IMG/VR virus record: IMGVR_UViG_3300021960_000137
Span: 1 to 46,090 of that record
From: a virus
DNA: 46,090 nt
Direction: 5' to 3' (one strand)
Shown here: in pieces, positions 1-7,538 of the stretch
How positions within the stretch are numbered: the stretch's first letter is position 1
Layout of the letters: every line of letters begins with the position of its first letter
Made by a program: the position numbers and the translations under genes
Notes under the pieces: model-generated
The model's input: only the letters and a program-made list of their open reading frames with translations
The model's database searches: none
Told to the model about the DNA's origin: nothing

Positions 1-2081
1 CTGTCAATTGGGACTCTGCGTATAATTGGGGTGATCACGCTGGATTATACTCATTATTAGGGCATAACCATACGGAATCTGATATCACTGACTTTGGCAA
101 TTACGTGACCAGTATAACACATGATACAGTTAACACAAAACTCGTTGTAACAAATAGAGATTCTACTACAACTGATTTATCATTAGCGCAATATATTGAC
201 GATACTAACCTTGCTAGATTAGTTTCTGGTACATTAGACGGAGGTACAGGTGTGGCTACGTTTACTAGAGATGATTCTAGCACATTTACAGTTGATTTCT
301 CAGCATTTCTATCTGATGCCAATGATTATGTATCCTCAGCAAGTTTTAACACCTCCGATGGCGTCTTAACGCTTACAAGGTTTGGCGGCGAAACAGTTAC
401 CGTAGATCTCGACAATAGATACTTGACATCGTTTACTGAAACAGATCCTATCTACACGACTTCATCTTGGTACACCACTACAAATAACAGTAGTAATTGG
501 AATACTGCGTACGGTTGGGGTAACCATGCAAGTGCGGGGTATTTGACTTCATTTAACATAACAACACAGACTGATCCTAAGTATTTAAGAAGCGATACCG
601 CAGATACGGCGTCTGGTACGATTACTTTTTCATCTATATATAGCGGCGGTACTGGTGATTTTACCAATCTTAGTAATCCTAGTTATAAAGTGTCTGCAGG
701 ATCTGGGTATTGGAGAATACCTCATATTAGTAGCAGCAGTGTAACGTCTGGTGTTTATAATTTTGAAACTGGTAAAAGTGTTTACTGGGGTGAACCAGGC
801 GATACAGGAGATTATCGCTTTAGAGGTAGAAGATTATTTGGAGAAACTGGCGTACAAGCGCCTACATATTATGCTTTAACTAACACTGGGTATTATGTAG
901 ATCCCGCTGGTACAAGTAATTTAAACTTTATAACAGGAGTGGATTTTAAATCTACTTCAACCTCTGCAACACCACGATACGATACCGCTTTTTTTGTGCT
1001 TCAAGCGCAACACTGGTATGGAGATACAAACGGACAAATAATGTATCTTGGAGAAAATGCAAATGACGTACTTATAAGAGGACAAGTAGCAATAGGTGGC
1101 GAGGCTATTCAGTCAGGATACGCTCTTACAATGACTGGTTCAATTGATATGAATAATGGAACCGTTGATTATGTGGGTCAGTTACACTTCCAAGATAACG
1201 TTAGGTTTTATGATGACGGAAATGATAGTTATTTAAATTTTAAACACGGTAATACTTCTTACGGCGGTATTAAATTTTATGATGGCGGAAATATATTAAG
1301 AGGTTTTATATATAGTAGCACAGGTGGATTTGGATTATTAGACAACGACGGCCATTGGGCGGTTAGGACACAGACTGGAACTAGTCCTTTGGAACTTAGA
1401 TGTAATAATAATGTAGAATTTGAGGTTTATGATTCATATACACTTTCACCAGGTTCATCTCGTGCTCCTATATTCTATGACTCTAATGATACTAATACTT
1501 ATTTTGATTCAAATAGACTTGTAATTAGAGGTACCGATCCTACAGTAATACTAAGAGATACAAACCACAACTCTGCAATGCTTCATTGTAACTCCAATCT
1601 ACTGTACGTTCTTAGAGGGGGAAATGATACTACTACTTGGACACAAGTTAATGGACAATGGCCTGCTACATGGAACCTAACTAATAATTTGTATTCTGGT
1701 GGTGGAGCCGCTACTTTCGTTGGAGATGTAACAGCAAACACATCTGATAAAAGATTAAAAGAAAACATAAAGAACATACCGGACGCTATAGAAAAAGTAA
1801 AATCTCTTAATGGTGTTACTTTTGATTGGAAAGATAACCTTGAAGAAATACACTACACAAGACAAAGAATACACGATGTAGGAGTTATTGCCCAGGAAGT
1901 GCAAGCTGTACTTCCTGATGCTGTTAGACCAGCACCATTTGATACAGACGAAGAAGGTAACTCAAGATCTGGAGAAAACTACTTAACTGTTCAGTATGAA
2001 AAAATTGTACCGCTCCTTATAGAAGCCATAAAAGAACAACAACAACAAATTGAAGAATTAAAAGCACTCATAAACAAGTAA
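1..2081 (+). CDS. Tail fibre/tail spike with C-terminal S74 endosialidase-type chaperone domain (5' partial)
   Basis: The reading frame is already open at base 3, so the gene begins upstream of the window; the GTG at 105 is internal. Two copies of a tail-fibre motif are visible: NWDSAYNWGDHAG at the left edge and NWNTAYGWGNHASAGYL near 495-545. The middle is Gly/Ser/Thr/Asp-rich beta-type sequence typical of fibre shafts. The last ~110 residues are a peptidase S74 domain: SDKRLKENI starts at base 1743, followed by GVIAQEVQAVLPDAV and a terminal Gln/Glu-rich coiled coil. In this family the domain trimerises the fibre and then cuts itself off just before the conserved Ser, so Ser at 1743-1745 is the predicted cleavage point. 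The role is host-surface recognition. The receptor cannot be told from the sequence. Confidence 0.93.
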   Translation, partial: VNWDSAYNWGDHAGLYSLLGHNHTESDITDFGNYVTSITHDTVNTKLVVTNRDSTTTDLSLAQYIDDTNLARLVSGTLDGGTGVATFTRDDSSTFTVDFSAFLSDANDYVSSASFNTSDGVLTLTRFGGETVTVDLDNRYLTSFTETDPIYTTSSWYTTTNNSSNWNTAYGWGNHASAGYLTSFNITTQTDPKYLRSDTADTASGTITFSSIYSGGTGDFTNLSNPSYKVSAGSGYWRIPHISSSSVTSGVYNFETGKSVYWGEPGDTGDYRFRGRRLFGETGVQAPTYYALTNTGYYVDPAGTSNLNFITGVDFKSTSTSATPRYDTAFFVLQAQHWYGDTNGQIMYLGENANDVLIRGQVAIGGEAIQSGYALTMTGSIDMNNGTVDYVGQLHFQDNVRFYDDGNDSYLNFKHGNTSYGGIKFYDGGNILRGFIYSSTGGFGLLDNDGHWAVRTQTGTSPLELRCNNNVEFEVYDSYTLSPGSSRAPIFYDSNDTNTYFDSNRLVIRGTDPTVILRDTNHNSAMLHCNSNLLYVLRGGNDTTTWTQVNGQWPATWNLTNNLYSGGGAATFVGDVTANTSDKRLKENIKNIPDAIEKVKSLNGVTFDWKDNLEEIHYTRQRIHDVGVIAQEVQAVLPDAVRPAPFDTDEEGNSRSGENYLTVQYEKIVPLLIEAIKEQQQQIEELKALINK

Positions 2082-2085
2082 TTAC

Positions 2086-2093
2086 TATATTTG
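2086..2093 (+). promoter_or_regulatory. Possible Bacteroidetes-type -7 box (TATATTTG)
   Basis: TATATTTG fits the Bacteroidetes primary-sigma -7 consensus TAnnTTTG. It lies in the short gap after the fibre gene, about 20 bases before the next ATG. No TTG -33 element is found at the expected spacing, so this is a weak call in AT-rich DNA. Confidence 0.22.
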
Positions 2094-2113
2094 TATAACA
2101 TAAACAACTAGAT

Positions 2114-2473
2114 ATGAACTTAACTTACGAATGGAAGATTACGGCTTTGAAAAAAGCACCTTCGCTTGACGGCTTGTCAAATGTAATCACACACATTAGA
2201 TTTGACTACACAGGAACAGATGCAGACTCTGGAGAGTCACACACTTTTCACGGCGCTTGCCCTGTTGGAGCACCAAATCCTGAAAACTTTACCGAGATTA
2301 CAACGCTCACTGAGGCTGATGTAATTGAGTGGGCTAAAGCTAACCACCCTACCGATCACATGGATGAGGTGATCGCTAAAGCTATAGCTGAGAAACTAAC
2401 ACCCAAAAACGAAGAAGTAACTGAGCTTGAGTGGTTAATATCAGCTACTCCTGTTGTAGAACCAGAAGCATAA
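2114..2473 (+). CDS. Small conserved phage protein next to tail fibre
   Basis: A 119-residue protein beginning MNLTYEWKITALKKAP. Proteins with a TYxWKITAL start and a beta-rich body commonly sit beside fibre genes in marine phages and carry only domain-of-unknown-function labels; this is from memory. The body contains VITHIRFDYTGTDADSGESHTF and a later helical part (TEADVIEWAKANHP). No signal peptide or membrane segment is present. Its stop codon overlaps the next start (TAATG), suggesting translational coupling and a shared role in fibre or adhesin assembly. The function is not known. Confidence 0.75.
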   Translation: MNLTYEWKITALKKAPSLDGLSNVITHIRFDYTGTDADSGESHTFHGACPVGAPNPENFTEITTLTEADVIEWAKANHPTDHMDEVIAKAIAEKLTPKNEEVTELEWLISATPVVEPEA

Positions 2474-3261
2474 TGGCATTACAGAGTAGTGGAGCAATAT
2501 CTATATCGCAGATTAAAACAGAGCTTGGAAGTTCAAGTAACTCTTTAAGAACACTGTCTGCCGCAGCTGGAAAAGGAACTCCAGATGCTATGTCTGAGTT
2601 TTATGGGTATTCTTCTTACACCCCGCCAAATTATGTAAGTGGTGCTAGTTCTATAAGTGGAGGAGGAACTGCTTCAAATCCGTATGTTGTATCGTGGAGT
2701 GTTCAAGGTAGTTCTTGGAGTCAAAATAATTATAATTATTATTCTTATTTATATGGCTTATATTTAGAGGAAGATACATATTATTGTATTTATTATAATG
2801 ATGATCCTAGTTGGGCATTTTATGCATACTTTGGAGCTTCAGGTGTTTTTACTCCACCACTTACTTTTAACAATAACACTTCAGCTACGCAAGTGATGAA
2901 GATAAAATTTATTTCTGGTAACACTAACTTATACACTGGAAGTGGCGCGTTTAATGCAGTACAAGTTATTGGTGGTAATGGAGTTAGCCTTAATTACGCT
3001 AAATATAACAACGGAAGCGGAAGTGCTTGGAATCAAGTAGTAAACACTACAGCAACAACTAATAACTTTACGATGGCTGTTGGTAATGATTTTTATATTA
3101 GATCATATTTTAACCAAACTTATTTTGAAGCTTATGATTATGATGCTTGTATTGGTAACCAAAGTGAATATAATTGGGCTATTCAAGCAAATCAACCAGC
3201 AGCAAATTATCAAGTTACACTTTCAAATTATGTTATTCACGTTTGGTTTGAATTAGTATAG
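2473..3261 (+). CDS. Phage adhesin/tail-tip-like protein
   Basis: The start is placed at the ATG at 2473, which overlaps the preceding stop codon; an upstream in-frame start at 2431 would lie inside the previous gene. The N-terminus (SSGAISISQIKTELG, then SLRTLSAAAGK and MSEFYGY) matches a short helical module common at the beginning of phage adhesin and tail-tip proteins, where the usual form is SGAISLSQI/ISLSDY. The remaining ~210 residues are rich in Tyr, Asn, Ser and Gly with strong beta character and no catalytic motif. Length is 262 residues. It probably forms part of the receptor-binding apparatus with the fibre upstream; this is inferred from module and position. Confidence 0.72.
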   Translation: MALQSSGAISISQIKTELGSSSNSLRTLSAAAGKGTPDAMSEFYGYSSYTPPNYVSGASSISGGGTASNPYVVSWSVQGSSWSQNNYNYYSYLYGLYLEEDTYYCIYYNDDPSWAFYAYFGASGVFTPPLTFNNNTSATQVMKIKFISGNTNLYTGSGAFNAVQVIGGNGVSLNYAKYNNGSGSAWNQVVNTTATTNNFTMAVGNDFYIRSYFNQTYFEAYDYDACIGNQSEYNWAIQANQPAANYQVTLSNYVIHVWFELV

Positions 3262-3262
3262 T

Positions 3263-3400
3263 ATGGAAAATTTAGAACAAAAAATTAAAGAGCTAGCAAA
3301 ATATCTTGTTAATCCTGAAAATAGAAAAAATAAAGGAGAATATCTAGCAAATATGGCTATGTTTCGTTTTTTACGTAAATTACAAGAAGATGGACAATAA
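3263..3400 (+). CDS. Small hypothetical protein, 45 aa
   Basis: ATG at 3263 lies one base after the stop of the adhesin-like gene. It encodes a charged, mostly helical 45-residue peptide (starts MENLEQKIKELAKYLV, ends KLQEDGQ). Tight spacing and frame integrity suggest a real gene. No family is recognised. Confidence 0.5.
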   Translation: MENLEQKIKELAKYLVNPENRKNKGEYLANMAMFRFLRKLQEDGQ

Positions 3401-3488
3401 AATATATTTTATAGCAGATCGAGTGCAAACAAATTAAATCAACAGCAAAATAAGTAATATATAAACTATAATCAAATAATTTTTTATC

Positions 3489-3725
3489 ATGTCAAAGATC
3501 ACAGAAAAACAATTAGAGAATCTTCAAAAGAAAATTGCAACAATCCAAGAATTTCAAAGACAAATTGGAACGCTTGAAGGGCAAAAACACATTTTACTAC
3601 ATCAGCTAGTAGTTGCTCAAGATGAACTTCAAAAAATGCAAACAACTTTAGAAGAAGAGTACGGTAAAGTTTCTATCAATATCCAAGACGGAACTTACAC
3701 CGAAATTACCGAAGACGAAGCTTAA
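3489..3725 (+). CDS. Small coiled-coil protein
   Basis: A 78-residue protein, almost entirely heptad-like helix from residue 5 to about 60 (LENLQKKIATIQEFQRQ, LVVAQDELQKMQ), with an acidic tail ending EITEDEA. An 88-base gap precedes it; this gap is AT-rich and could hold a promoter. No signal or membrane segment is seen. Similar short coiled-coil proteins are frequent in marine phage late regions with no assigned role. An oligomeric structural or scaffolding accessory is possible, but nothing in the sequence fixes it. Confidence 0.65.
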   Translation: MSKITEKQLENLQKKIATIQEFQRQIGTLEGQKHILLHQLVVAQDELQKMQTTLEEEYGKVSINIQDGTYTEITEDEA

Positions 3726-3759
3726 TTGGTTAGCTTTAAAAAAACCAATAACCAAAACC

Positions 3760-4044
3760 ATGACCTATTTTTACAAAACCTACTCTTGGTCGCAAGGCGA
3801 TACAGGAGTACCCGAAGAAACCAGGACGCTTTGGGAGCACATCGCTGACAAAAAGAACTGGAGAATTGTTCAGTTACCAAATGGGTATTACCAGGCCGAG
3901 TACGAGCATGATGGACAATGGGTTGATGTAACACGCAGAGAAACAATTAAAACTTGTGAAGCTGCAATAGACGCATCGATCGAGCATTATCGCAAAAGAC
4001 TTGAGTTTTTGAAAGGACCCAAAGTAGTAAAAACCTTTAACTAA
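3760..4044 (+). CDS. Hypothetical protein, 94 aa
   Basis: Begins MTYFYKTYSWSQGDTG and is rich in aromatic and charged residues. The middle (WRIVQLPNGYYQAEYEHDGQWVDVT) looks like a small beta-sheet. The C-terminal third (TCEAAIDASIEHYRKRLEFL) is helical. There is no signal peptide, membrane segment or catalytic motif that I can name. It sits just upstream of the chaperonin operon. An opposite-strand reading frame covers part of this stretch, but plus-strand orientation agrees with all neighbours. Confidence 0.6.
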   Translation: MTYFYKTYSWSQGDTGVPEETRTLWEHIADKKNWRIVQLPNGYYQAEYEHDGQWVDVTRRETIKTCEAAIDASIEHYRKRLEFLKGPKVVKTFN

Positions 4045-4051
4045 CCACACT

Positions 4052-4068
4052 TTTATAAATTTAATTAA
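4052..4068 (+). promoter_or_regulatory. AT-rich TTTATAAATT box directly before groEL-like gene
   Basis: TTTATAAATTTAATTAA ends at the groEL-like ATG. A near copy (TTTATAAATTAATATA) precedes the gene at 7320. It may be a phage promoter element, or simply the A/T-rich leader used for initiation in Bacteroidetes. Confidence 0.3.
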
Positions 4069-5634
4069 ATGGAATATAATCAACCAAGTGAGATTGTTAA
4101 AGATCTTTCATTTGGCGAATCAGCCAGTGAAAAAATAATAAGTGGCGTTGACAAACTAGCTAATGCTGTTAAGTCAACCCTTGGCGCTTCAGGTAAGTGT
4201 GTAATTTACGAAGATGCTCTTGGTAAACCAGTTATAACTAAAGACGGTGTTACTGTAGCCGAATCGGTTGTACTTTACGACCCAGTTGAAAACATGGGTG
4301 CTACACTAATTAAAGAAGCCGCCAAAAATACAGTGAAAGAAGCGGGTGACGGTACGACAACTTCTACCGTCCTCGCTCAATCACTACTAAGACAGGCAAA
4401 AAATGCCTTAGACAATGGTGTCAAAATAAGGGAACTTCATGACGCTTATAATTCTGGATTAGATTTTGTAAATACATATTTAGATAAAAACAAAATCGAA
4501 GTAGAAGGAAGTATGTTGAGAGATGTTGCTACTATATCTACAAACAACGACTTAGTTTTAGGTAGTATGATTTCTGAAGCATACAACAAAGTTGGTAAGC
4601 ACGGTGTTGTTTTAATGGAAGAGTCTGAATCTGAAACAACATACTTTGAAATAGTTGATGGAGTTCAGTTTGACTCAGGTTTAAAATCACCGCACTTAGC
4701 TACAAACGAAGACAACGACAAGTCTGAATTAGAAAATCCATACATACTAATTGTAGCGTCACCAATCCCTAGCATAAGAAAAATACAAGCTGTACTAGAA
4801 CATGTTATAAAAGAAAAGCGCAGCTTATTAATCGTGGCAGAAGTTGAACAACAACCATACGCTGCTTTATTAACAAACAAAGTAAAAGGTAATATCAAGA
4901 TTAACATTGTTGATGTTCCTGGCTTTGGTTCTACAAAAAGAGACACAATAGAAGATCTAGCTGCATTAACTGGCGCAACTATTATAGATGAACAGTTAGG
5001 TGATGATCTTGATTTGATTCAACCTGAAGTATTAGGTGAAGCTATTAAAAGTGTCACTGATGCAAATAGCACGGTAATAACAATAGAAACCGTACCGCAA
5101 GAAGCTTTAGACCGTATAGATACTGTACAAAAGAAAATACAAAATGAAACTAATCCTTATATCAAGAAAAAGCTTGAGCAAAGATTGGCGATGTTATCTG
5201 GATCTGTAGGTATTATTAAAGTTGGCGCGAATAGTAAGGTTGAGTTGAAAGAAAAAAAAGATAGGGTGGAAGACGCTATCTACGCTGTTAAGGCGGCATT
5301 GCAAGAAGGTATTGTGCCTGGCGGTGGGGTTGCTTTGATTAATGCAATACAAAAGATGAACTCAAAAGATAATGTTGATCTTTATTTTCAAAGAGCTTTG
5401 TTATCACCTTTTAGTACAATATTAGAAAACGCTGGCATAGAAGTACCGAGCGATTTTACTTATAGAAAAGGTTGGGGTATAAATGTTATAACTGGCAAAC
5501 CTGTAAATATGATTAAAGCAGGTATTATAGATCCAGTTCTTGTAACAAAGACAGCGCTAAAAAATGCTGTAAGTGTAGTTAACACGATTATTTCTGCAGA
5601 CTGTGTTATCAGTAATAAAAGGATAGAGCAATGA
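4069..5634 (+). CDS. groEL-like: Phage GroEL-like chaperonin (Cpn60)
   Basis: A 521-residue group I chaperonin subunit, expected to form an ATP-driven folding ring. The equatorial nucleotide-binding motifs are present: TLGASGKCV (~38), TKDGVTVAE (~58), GDGTTTSTV at 93 with the phosphate-binding Asp94, VEDAI carrying the catalytic Asp equivalent, and PGGGVALI near 420. The apical motif VDGVQFDSGLKSPHLATN replaces the aromatic residues usually used for substrate and GroES binding (bacterial form GYLSPYF). The Gly-Gly-Met tail is absent. Its stop overlaps a GroES-like gene, giving a chaperonin operon. Phage-encoded chaperonins usually fold capsid proteins; that is inferred here from location in the late module. 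Confidence 0.96.
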   Translation: MEYNQPSEIVKDLSFGESASEKIISGVDKLANAVKSTLGASGKCVIYEDALGKPVITKDGVTVAESVVLYDPVENMGATLIKEAAKNTVKEAGDGTTTSTVLAQSLLRQAKNALDNGVKIRELHDAYNSGLDFVNTYLDKNKIEVEGSMLRDVATISTNNDLVLGSMISEAYNKVGKHGVVLMEESESETTYFEIVDGVQFDSGLKSPHLATNEDNDKSELENPYILIVASPIPSIRKIQAVLEHVIKEKRSLLIVAEVEQQPYAALLTNKVKGNIKINIVDVPGFGSTKRDTIEDLAALTGATIIDEQLGDDLDLIQPEVLGEAIKSVTDANSTVITIETVPQEALDRIDTVQKKIQNETNPYIKKKLEQRLAMLSGSVGIIKVGANSKVELKEKKDRVEDAIYAVKAALQEGIVPGGGVALINAIQKMNSKDNVDLYFQRALLSPFSTILENAGIEVPSDFTYRKGWGINVITGKPVNMIKAGIIDPVLVTKTALKNAVSVVNTIISADCVISNKRIEQ

Positions 5635-5888
5635 GGGCGGTAAATAATTATGTTGTTATAGAGAAAATAAAAGAAGAACCAAAAAAACAAAACGGTCTTC
5701 TTATAACAGATACGCACACTGACGATATTAGATACTTAAAAGGTAAAATACTAAGCGTTGGTAATCTAACTGAGGGTATAAAAGAAAATGATATTATATA
5801 CTACGACAGACACGCTGGACACGGTATAGAATACAATGAAAAGTTATACCACGTTGTAAGGCAACAAGATATTGTGCTTGTGGTATGA
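5631..5888 (+). CDS. groES-like: Phage GroES-like co-chaperonin (Cpn10)
   Basis: An 85-residue single Cpn10 domain: VNNYVVIEKIKEEP strand at the N-terminus, a mobile-loop region around 16-32 with hydrophobic tripeptide LLI (residues 23-25), then GKILSVGNL, IKENDIIYYDRHAG and a closing YHVVRQQDIVLVV. The hydrophobic tripeptide corresponds to the IVL that docks on GroEL. The ATG overlaps the groEL-like stop by 4 bases, so the two are co-translated and probably work together as ring and lid. It is slightly shorter than bacterial GroES (~97 residues). It could also pair with host GroEL, as T4 gp31 does. Confidence 0.9.
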   Translation: MRAVNNYVVIEKIKEEPKKQNGLLITDTHTDDIRYLKGKILSVGNLTEGIKENDIIYYDRHAGHGIEYNEKLYHVVRQQDIVLVV

Positions 5889-6325
5889 AACTCTCAGCAG
5901 AGGATTTAAGGGATTTAAATTTACTTAAATACTATAGATTAATTAGAAGATGGGTTTGTAAGCAATACGGCTTAAAAGATGCCGATTTAGAATTACTTAT
6001 TTATCTCGACTGCAAAGGTCTTTTTAAAAGAGACGACTTTATAAATGGTGTATTTACGTACACGTGGGACAAGCATCGATGGGAAAGACTTCGAACAGAA
6101 GGATGGATTGATGTTTGGAAAGAACGTAATAGAAAAGACAGTAAGTACGCACTTTATAAAACATCGATGAAAACTAGATTGATGATAAACAGGATATACA
6201 AAATCATGTTAGGTGAAGAAGATATACCTATTACTCAGTCTAATGTTTTTTACAAAAACAAAAGCTATAGCGACAAAGTATATAACAAAGCTATAGATGA
6301 TATGATTAAAGATAAAGAAAGATGA
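5885..6325 (+). CDS. Winged-helix-like putative DNA-binding protein
   Basis: A 146-residue, mainly helical, basic protein overlapping the groES-like gene by 4 bases. The pattern LLKYYRLIRRWVCKQYGL, ADLELLIYLDCKGLF, LRTEGWIDVW and YALYKTSMKTRLMINRIYKIMLGEE resembles the arrangement of MarR-type winged-helix proteins: a helix, a LELL-type helix-turn-helix, a beta wing, and a YxLS-like region followed by a long helix. I infer DNA binding, either as a late transcription regulator or an accessory packaging factor. The next gene overlaps its stop (ATGA). No closer family assignment can be made by eye. Confidence 0.6.
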   Translation: MKLSAEDLRDLNLLKYYRLIRRWVCKQYGLKDADLELLIYLDCKGLFKRDDFINGVFTYTWDKHRWERLRTEGWIDVWKERNRKDSKYALYKTSMKTRLMINRIYKIMLGEEDIPITQSNVFYKNKSYSDKVYNKAIDDMIKDKER

Positions 6326-6597
6326 AAAAACTATTACTAATTTCAGCTTTCTTTTTGGCTAGTTGTTCTTCAGTGAAGGTCGTGTCTTCAGAAGATATAA
6401 CATCTAGGACTCAATGGTTAGAGTCTAGCGAGGATAATCCAATTATCAACGTTATTCAGAAAGTTTACGCTAATGATGATCTTGAGATTGTCATTAAAAA
6501 AAAATACACGACAGACTACGTTAAGATAATGCGACGTAATGGTAAAAAGATTATTAACAAAAAAACCAAACTAAATTATGCCTTACAACAAGACTAA
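6322..6597 (+). CDS. Small phage lipoprotein
   Basis: A 91-residue protein with a lipoprotein signal: MKKLLLISAFFLASCSS, with lipobox LASC and Cys15 as the lipidation site. The mature part is basic and short, containing VIQKVYANDDLEIVIKKKY, with no named domain. It should be anchored in the outer or inner membrane facing the periplasm. Candidate roles known for small phage lipoproteins are superinfection exclusion and an outer-membrane spanin. The lysis genes are 29 kb away, so the first looks more likely, but this is only an inference. Confidence 0.7.
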   Translation: MKKLLLISAFFLASCSSVKVVSSEDITSRTQWLESSEDNPIINVIQKVYANDDLEIVIKKKYTTDYVKIMRRNGKKIINKKTKLNYALQQD

Positions 6598-6661
6598 AAA
6601 ATCGGGATCAAAAAAGAAGTGTTCAAAGTGCGGAAAAGTTCACGCAGGTAAATGTAAATAA
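6578..6661 (+). CDS. Tiny zinc-finger-like basic peptide, 27 aa
   Basis: ATG at 6578 overlaps the end of the lipoprotein gene and encodes MPYNKTKKSGSKKK followed by CSKCGKVHAGKCK. The CxxC-x3-HxxxxC spacing resembles a zinc knuckle. It is far below normal gene-calling length, but position within a tight run of small genes and the concentrated Cys/His/Lys content suggest it is expressed. Nucleic-acid binding is the natural guess. Confidence 0.45.
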   Translation: MPYNKTKKSGSKKKCSKCGKVHAGKCK

Positions 6662-6678
6662 ATCTAAATTTAAAAAGT

Positions 6679-6918
6679 ATGAAAGTAATTTTAATTTTAT
6701 TAGTTGTTCTACTAGTAATCGGTGGTTTGTGGTTTTTGGCTATGAAAGCTAAAAGCAAAGGTTTGTTAGAAGATAAAGATGGTGATTTTATCCCAGATGT
6801 TATCGAAGACAAAATTGACGACGTTAAAGAAAAAGTTCAAGACGTTAAAAACACAGTCAGTGAAAAAGTAGAAAACACAAAGACTAAAGTTAGAAACGCT
6901 AAAAAAGCTTTAAAGTAA
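6679..6918 (+). CDS. Single-span membrane protein with helical tail
   Basis: A 79-residue protein with an N-terminal hydrophobic segment (VILILLVVLLVIGGLWFLAM, residues ~3-22). It is followed by an acidic motif DKDGDFIPDVIED that resembles a calcium-binding DxDxD loop, and then a charged amphipathic helix rich in Lys, Glu and Val to the end (KEKVQDVKNTVSEKVENTK). The tail looks like the helical repeats of stress-type or YtxH-like proteins. The function is unknown. A holin or membrane-modifying role cannot be excluded, but the stronger holin candidates are next to the amidase. Confidence 0.65.
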   Translation: MKVILILLVVLLVIGGLWFLAMKAKSKGLLEDKDGDFIPDVIEDKIDDVKEKVQDVKNTVSEKVENTKTKVRNAKKALK

Positions 6919-6922
6919 AATA

Positions 6923-7186
6923 ATGGCAAGACTTGATAAATCTAAAATGGCTTGTAACAAGCCGAAAAGAACACCAAGTCACCCAACTAAATCGCATGTA
7001 GTAAAAGCATGTTCAAATGGACAAGAGAAGATTATTAGATTTGGGCAGCAAGGAGTTAGTGGAGCAGGAAGCAAAACTGATGCAAAGTCTAAAGCGCGAC
7101 GCAAGAGTTTTAAAGCGCGGCATGCTAAGAACATTGGTAAAGGCAAAATGTCTGCGGCTTACTGGGCTGACAAAGTAAAATGGTAG
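6923..7186 (+). CDS. Small very basic conserved phage protein (DUF6321-like)
   Basis: An 87-residue protein rich in Lys, Arg, Ser and Ala. It contains KMACNKPKRTPSHPTKSH, VVKACSNGQEKIIRFGQQG and a C-terminal block RRKSFKARHAKNIGKGK followed by MSAAYWADKVKW. This sequence type is widespread in marine and freshwater phages; I recall it under the label DUF6321, which should be checked. Conserved Cys and His could bind metal. The very high positive charge points to DNA or RNA binding, perhaps as a virion DNA-associated protein. Expression is likely, given its tight position between two other basic small genes. Confidence 0.75.
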   Translation: MARLDKSKMACNKPKRTPSHPTKSHVVKACSNGQEKIIRFGQQGVSGAGSKTDAKSKARRKSFKARHAKNIGKGKMSAAYWADKVKW

Positions 7187-7189
7187 AAA

Positions 7190-7300
7190 ATGAAAGCTAA
7201 AAAATCCCCTTGCTGGAAAGGCTACGAGATGATTGGTATGAAGAAAAAAGGAGGCCGTAAGGTTCCTAACTGCGTACCAAAAGCTCGTAATAAGCGATAG
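7190..7300 (+). CDS. 36-aa basic peptide with CWKGYE...PNCVP motif
   Basis: ATG at 7190 begins three bases after the preceding stop. The peptide is MKAKKSPCWKGYEMIGMK then KKGGRKVPNCVPKARNKR. The core C-W-x-G-Y-x-x-x-G-x-K-x-K-x-G-x-x-V-P-N-C-V-P recurs, in my recollection, at ends of various marine phage structural proteins. Here it is a free-standing minigene. The two Cys residues could form a metal or disulfide pair. Function is unknown. Confidence 0.6.
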   Translation: MKAKKSPCWKGYEMIGMKKKGGRKVPNCVPKARNKR

Positions 7301-7301
7301 C

Positions 7302-7319
7302 TTTATAAATTAATATAAT
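7302..7319 (+). promoter_or_regulatory. AT-rich TTTATAAATT box before the gene at 7320
   Basis: TTTATAAATTAATATA ends just before the ATG at 7320 and shares TTTATAAATT with the leader of the groEL-like gene at 4052. It is a possible phage promoter or an initiation leader. Confidence 0.28.
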
Positions 7320-7538
7320 ATGAATTTAATAAGAAAGATAAGCGTAGGCAGAGACTACAAAGACTCGGCTATGCACTACGCTGTAGGGCAGGAAGTATAT
7401 GGTGGTCACACTATTTGTGACATTATTGAAGATGAATATAAATATACTATTTACATAACAAAACAAAACGAGGTGTTACCTTGGAAAGATTTTAACAAAA
7501 ATATGGCGATAAGTATAGAATATAATCTTGAATACTAG
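7320..7538 (+). CDS. Hypothetical protein, 72 aa
   Basis: Contains YKDSAMHYAVGQEVYGGHTICDIIE and a short beta-type C-terminal part (YKYTIYITKQNEVLPWKDF). It looks like a small beta-barrel or SH3-like fold, but no family is recognised. It is immediately followed, with no gap, by the tandem GroES-like gene, so the two are probably co-transcribed. There is no signal or membrane segment. Confidence 0.65.
   Translation: MNLIRKISVGRDYKDSAMHYAVGQEVYGGHTICDIIEDEYKYTIYITKQNEVLPWKDFNKNMAISIEYNLEY

Noticed and set aside
2431-2472. Longer N-terminus for the adhesin-like protein
   Set aside because: It would lie inside the preceding gene; ATG 2473 overlaps the stop and begins the recognisable SSGAISISQI module.
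3401-3488. Hidden gene or structured RNA in the 88-base gap
   Set aside because: AT-rich with no stable hairpin or open frame of interest; at most a promoter region.
4665-4946. Minus-strand 93-residue frame opposite the GroEL-like gene
   Set aside because: Antisense shadow of a conserved chaperonin; hydrophobic stretches come from complementing Lys/Glu codons.
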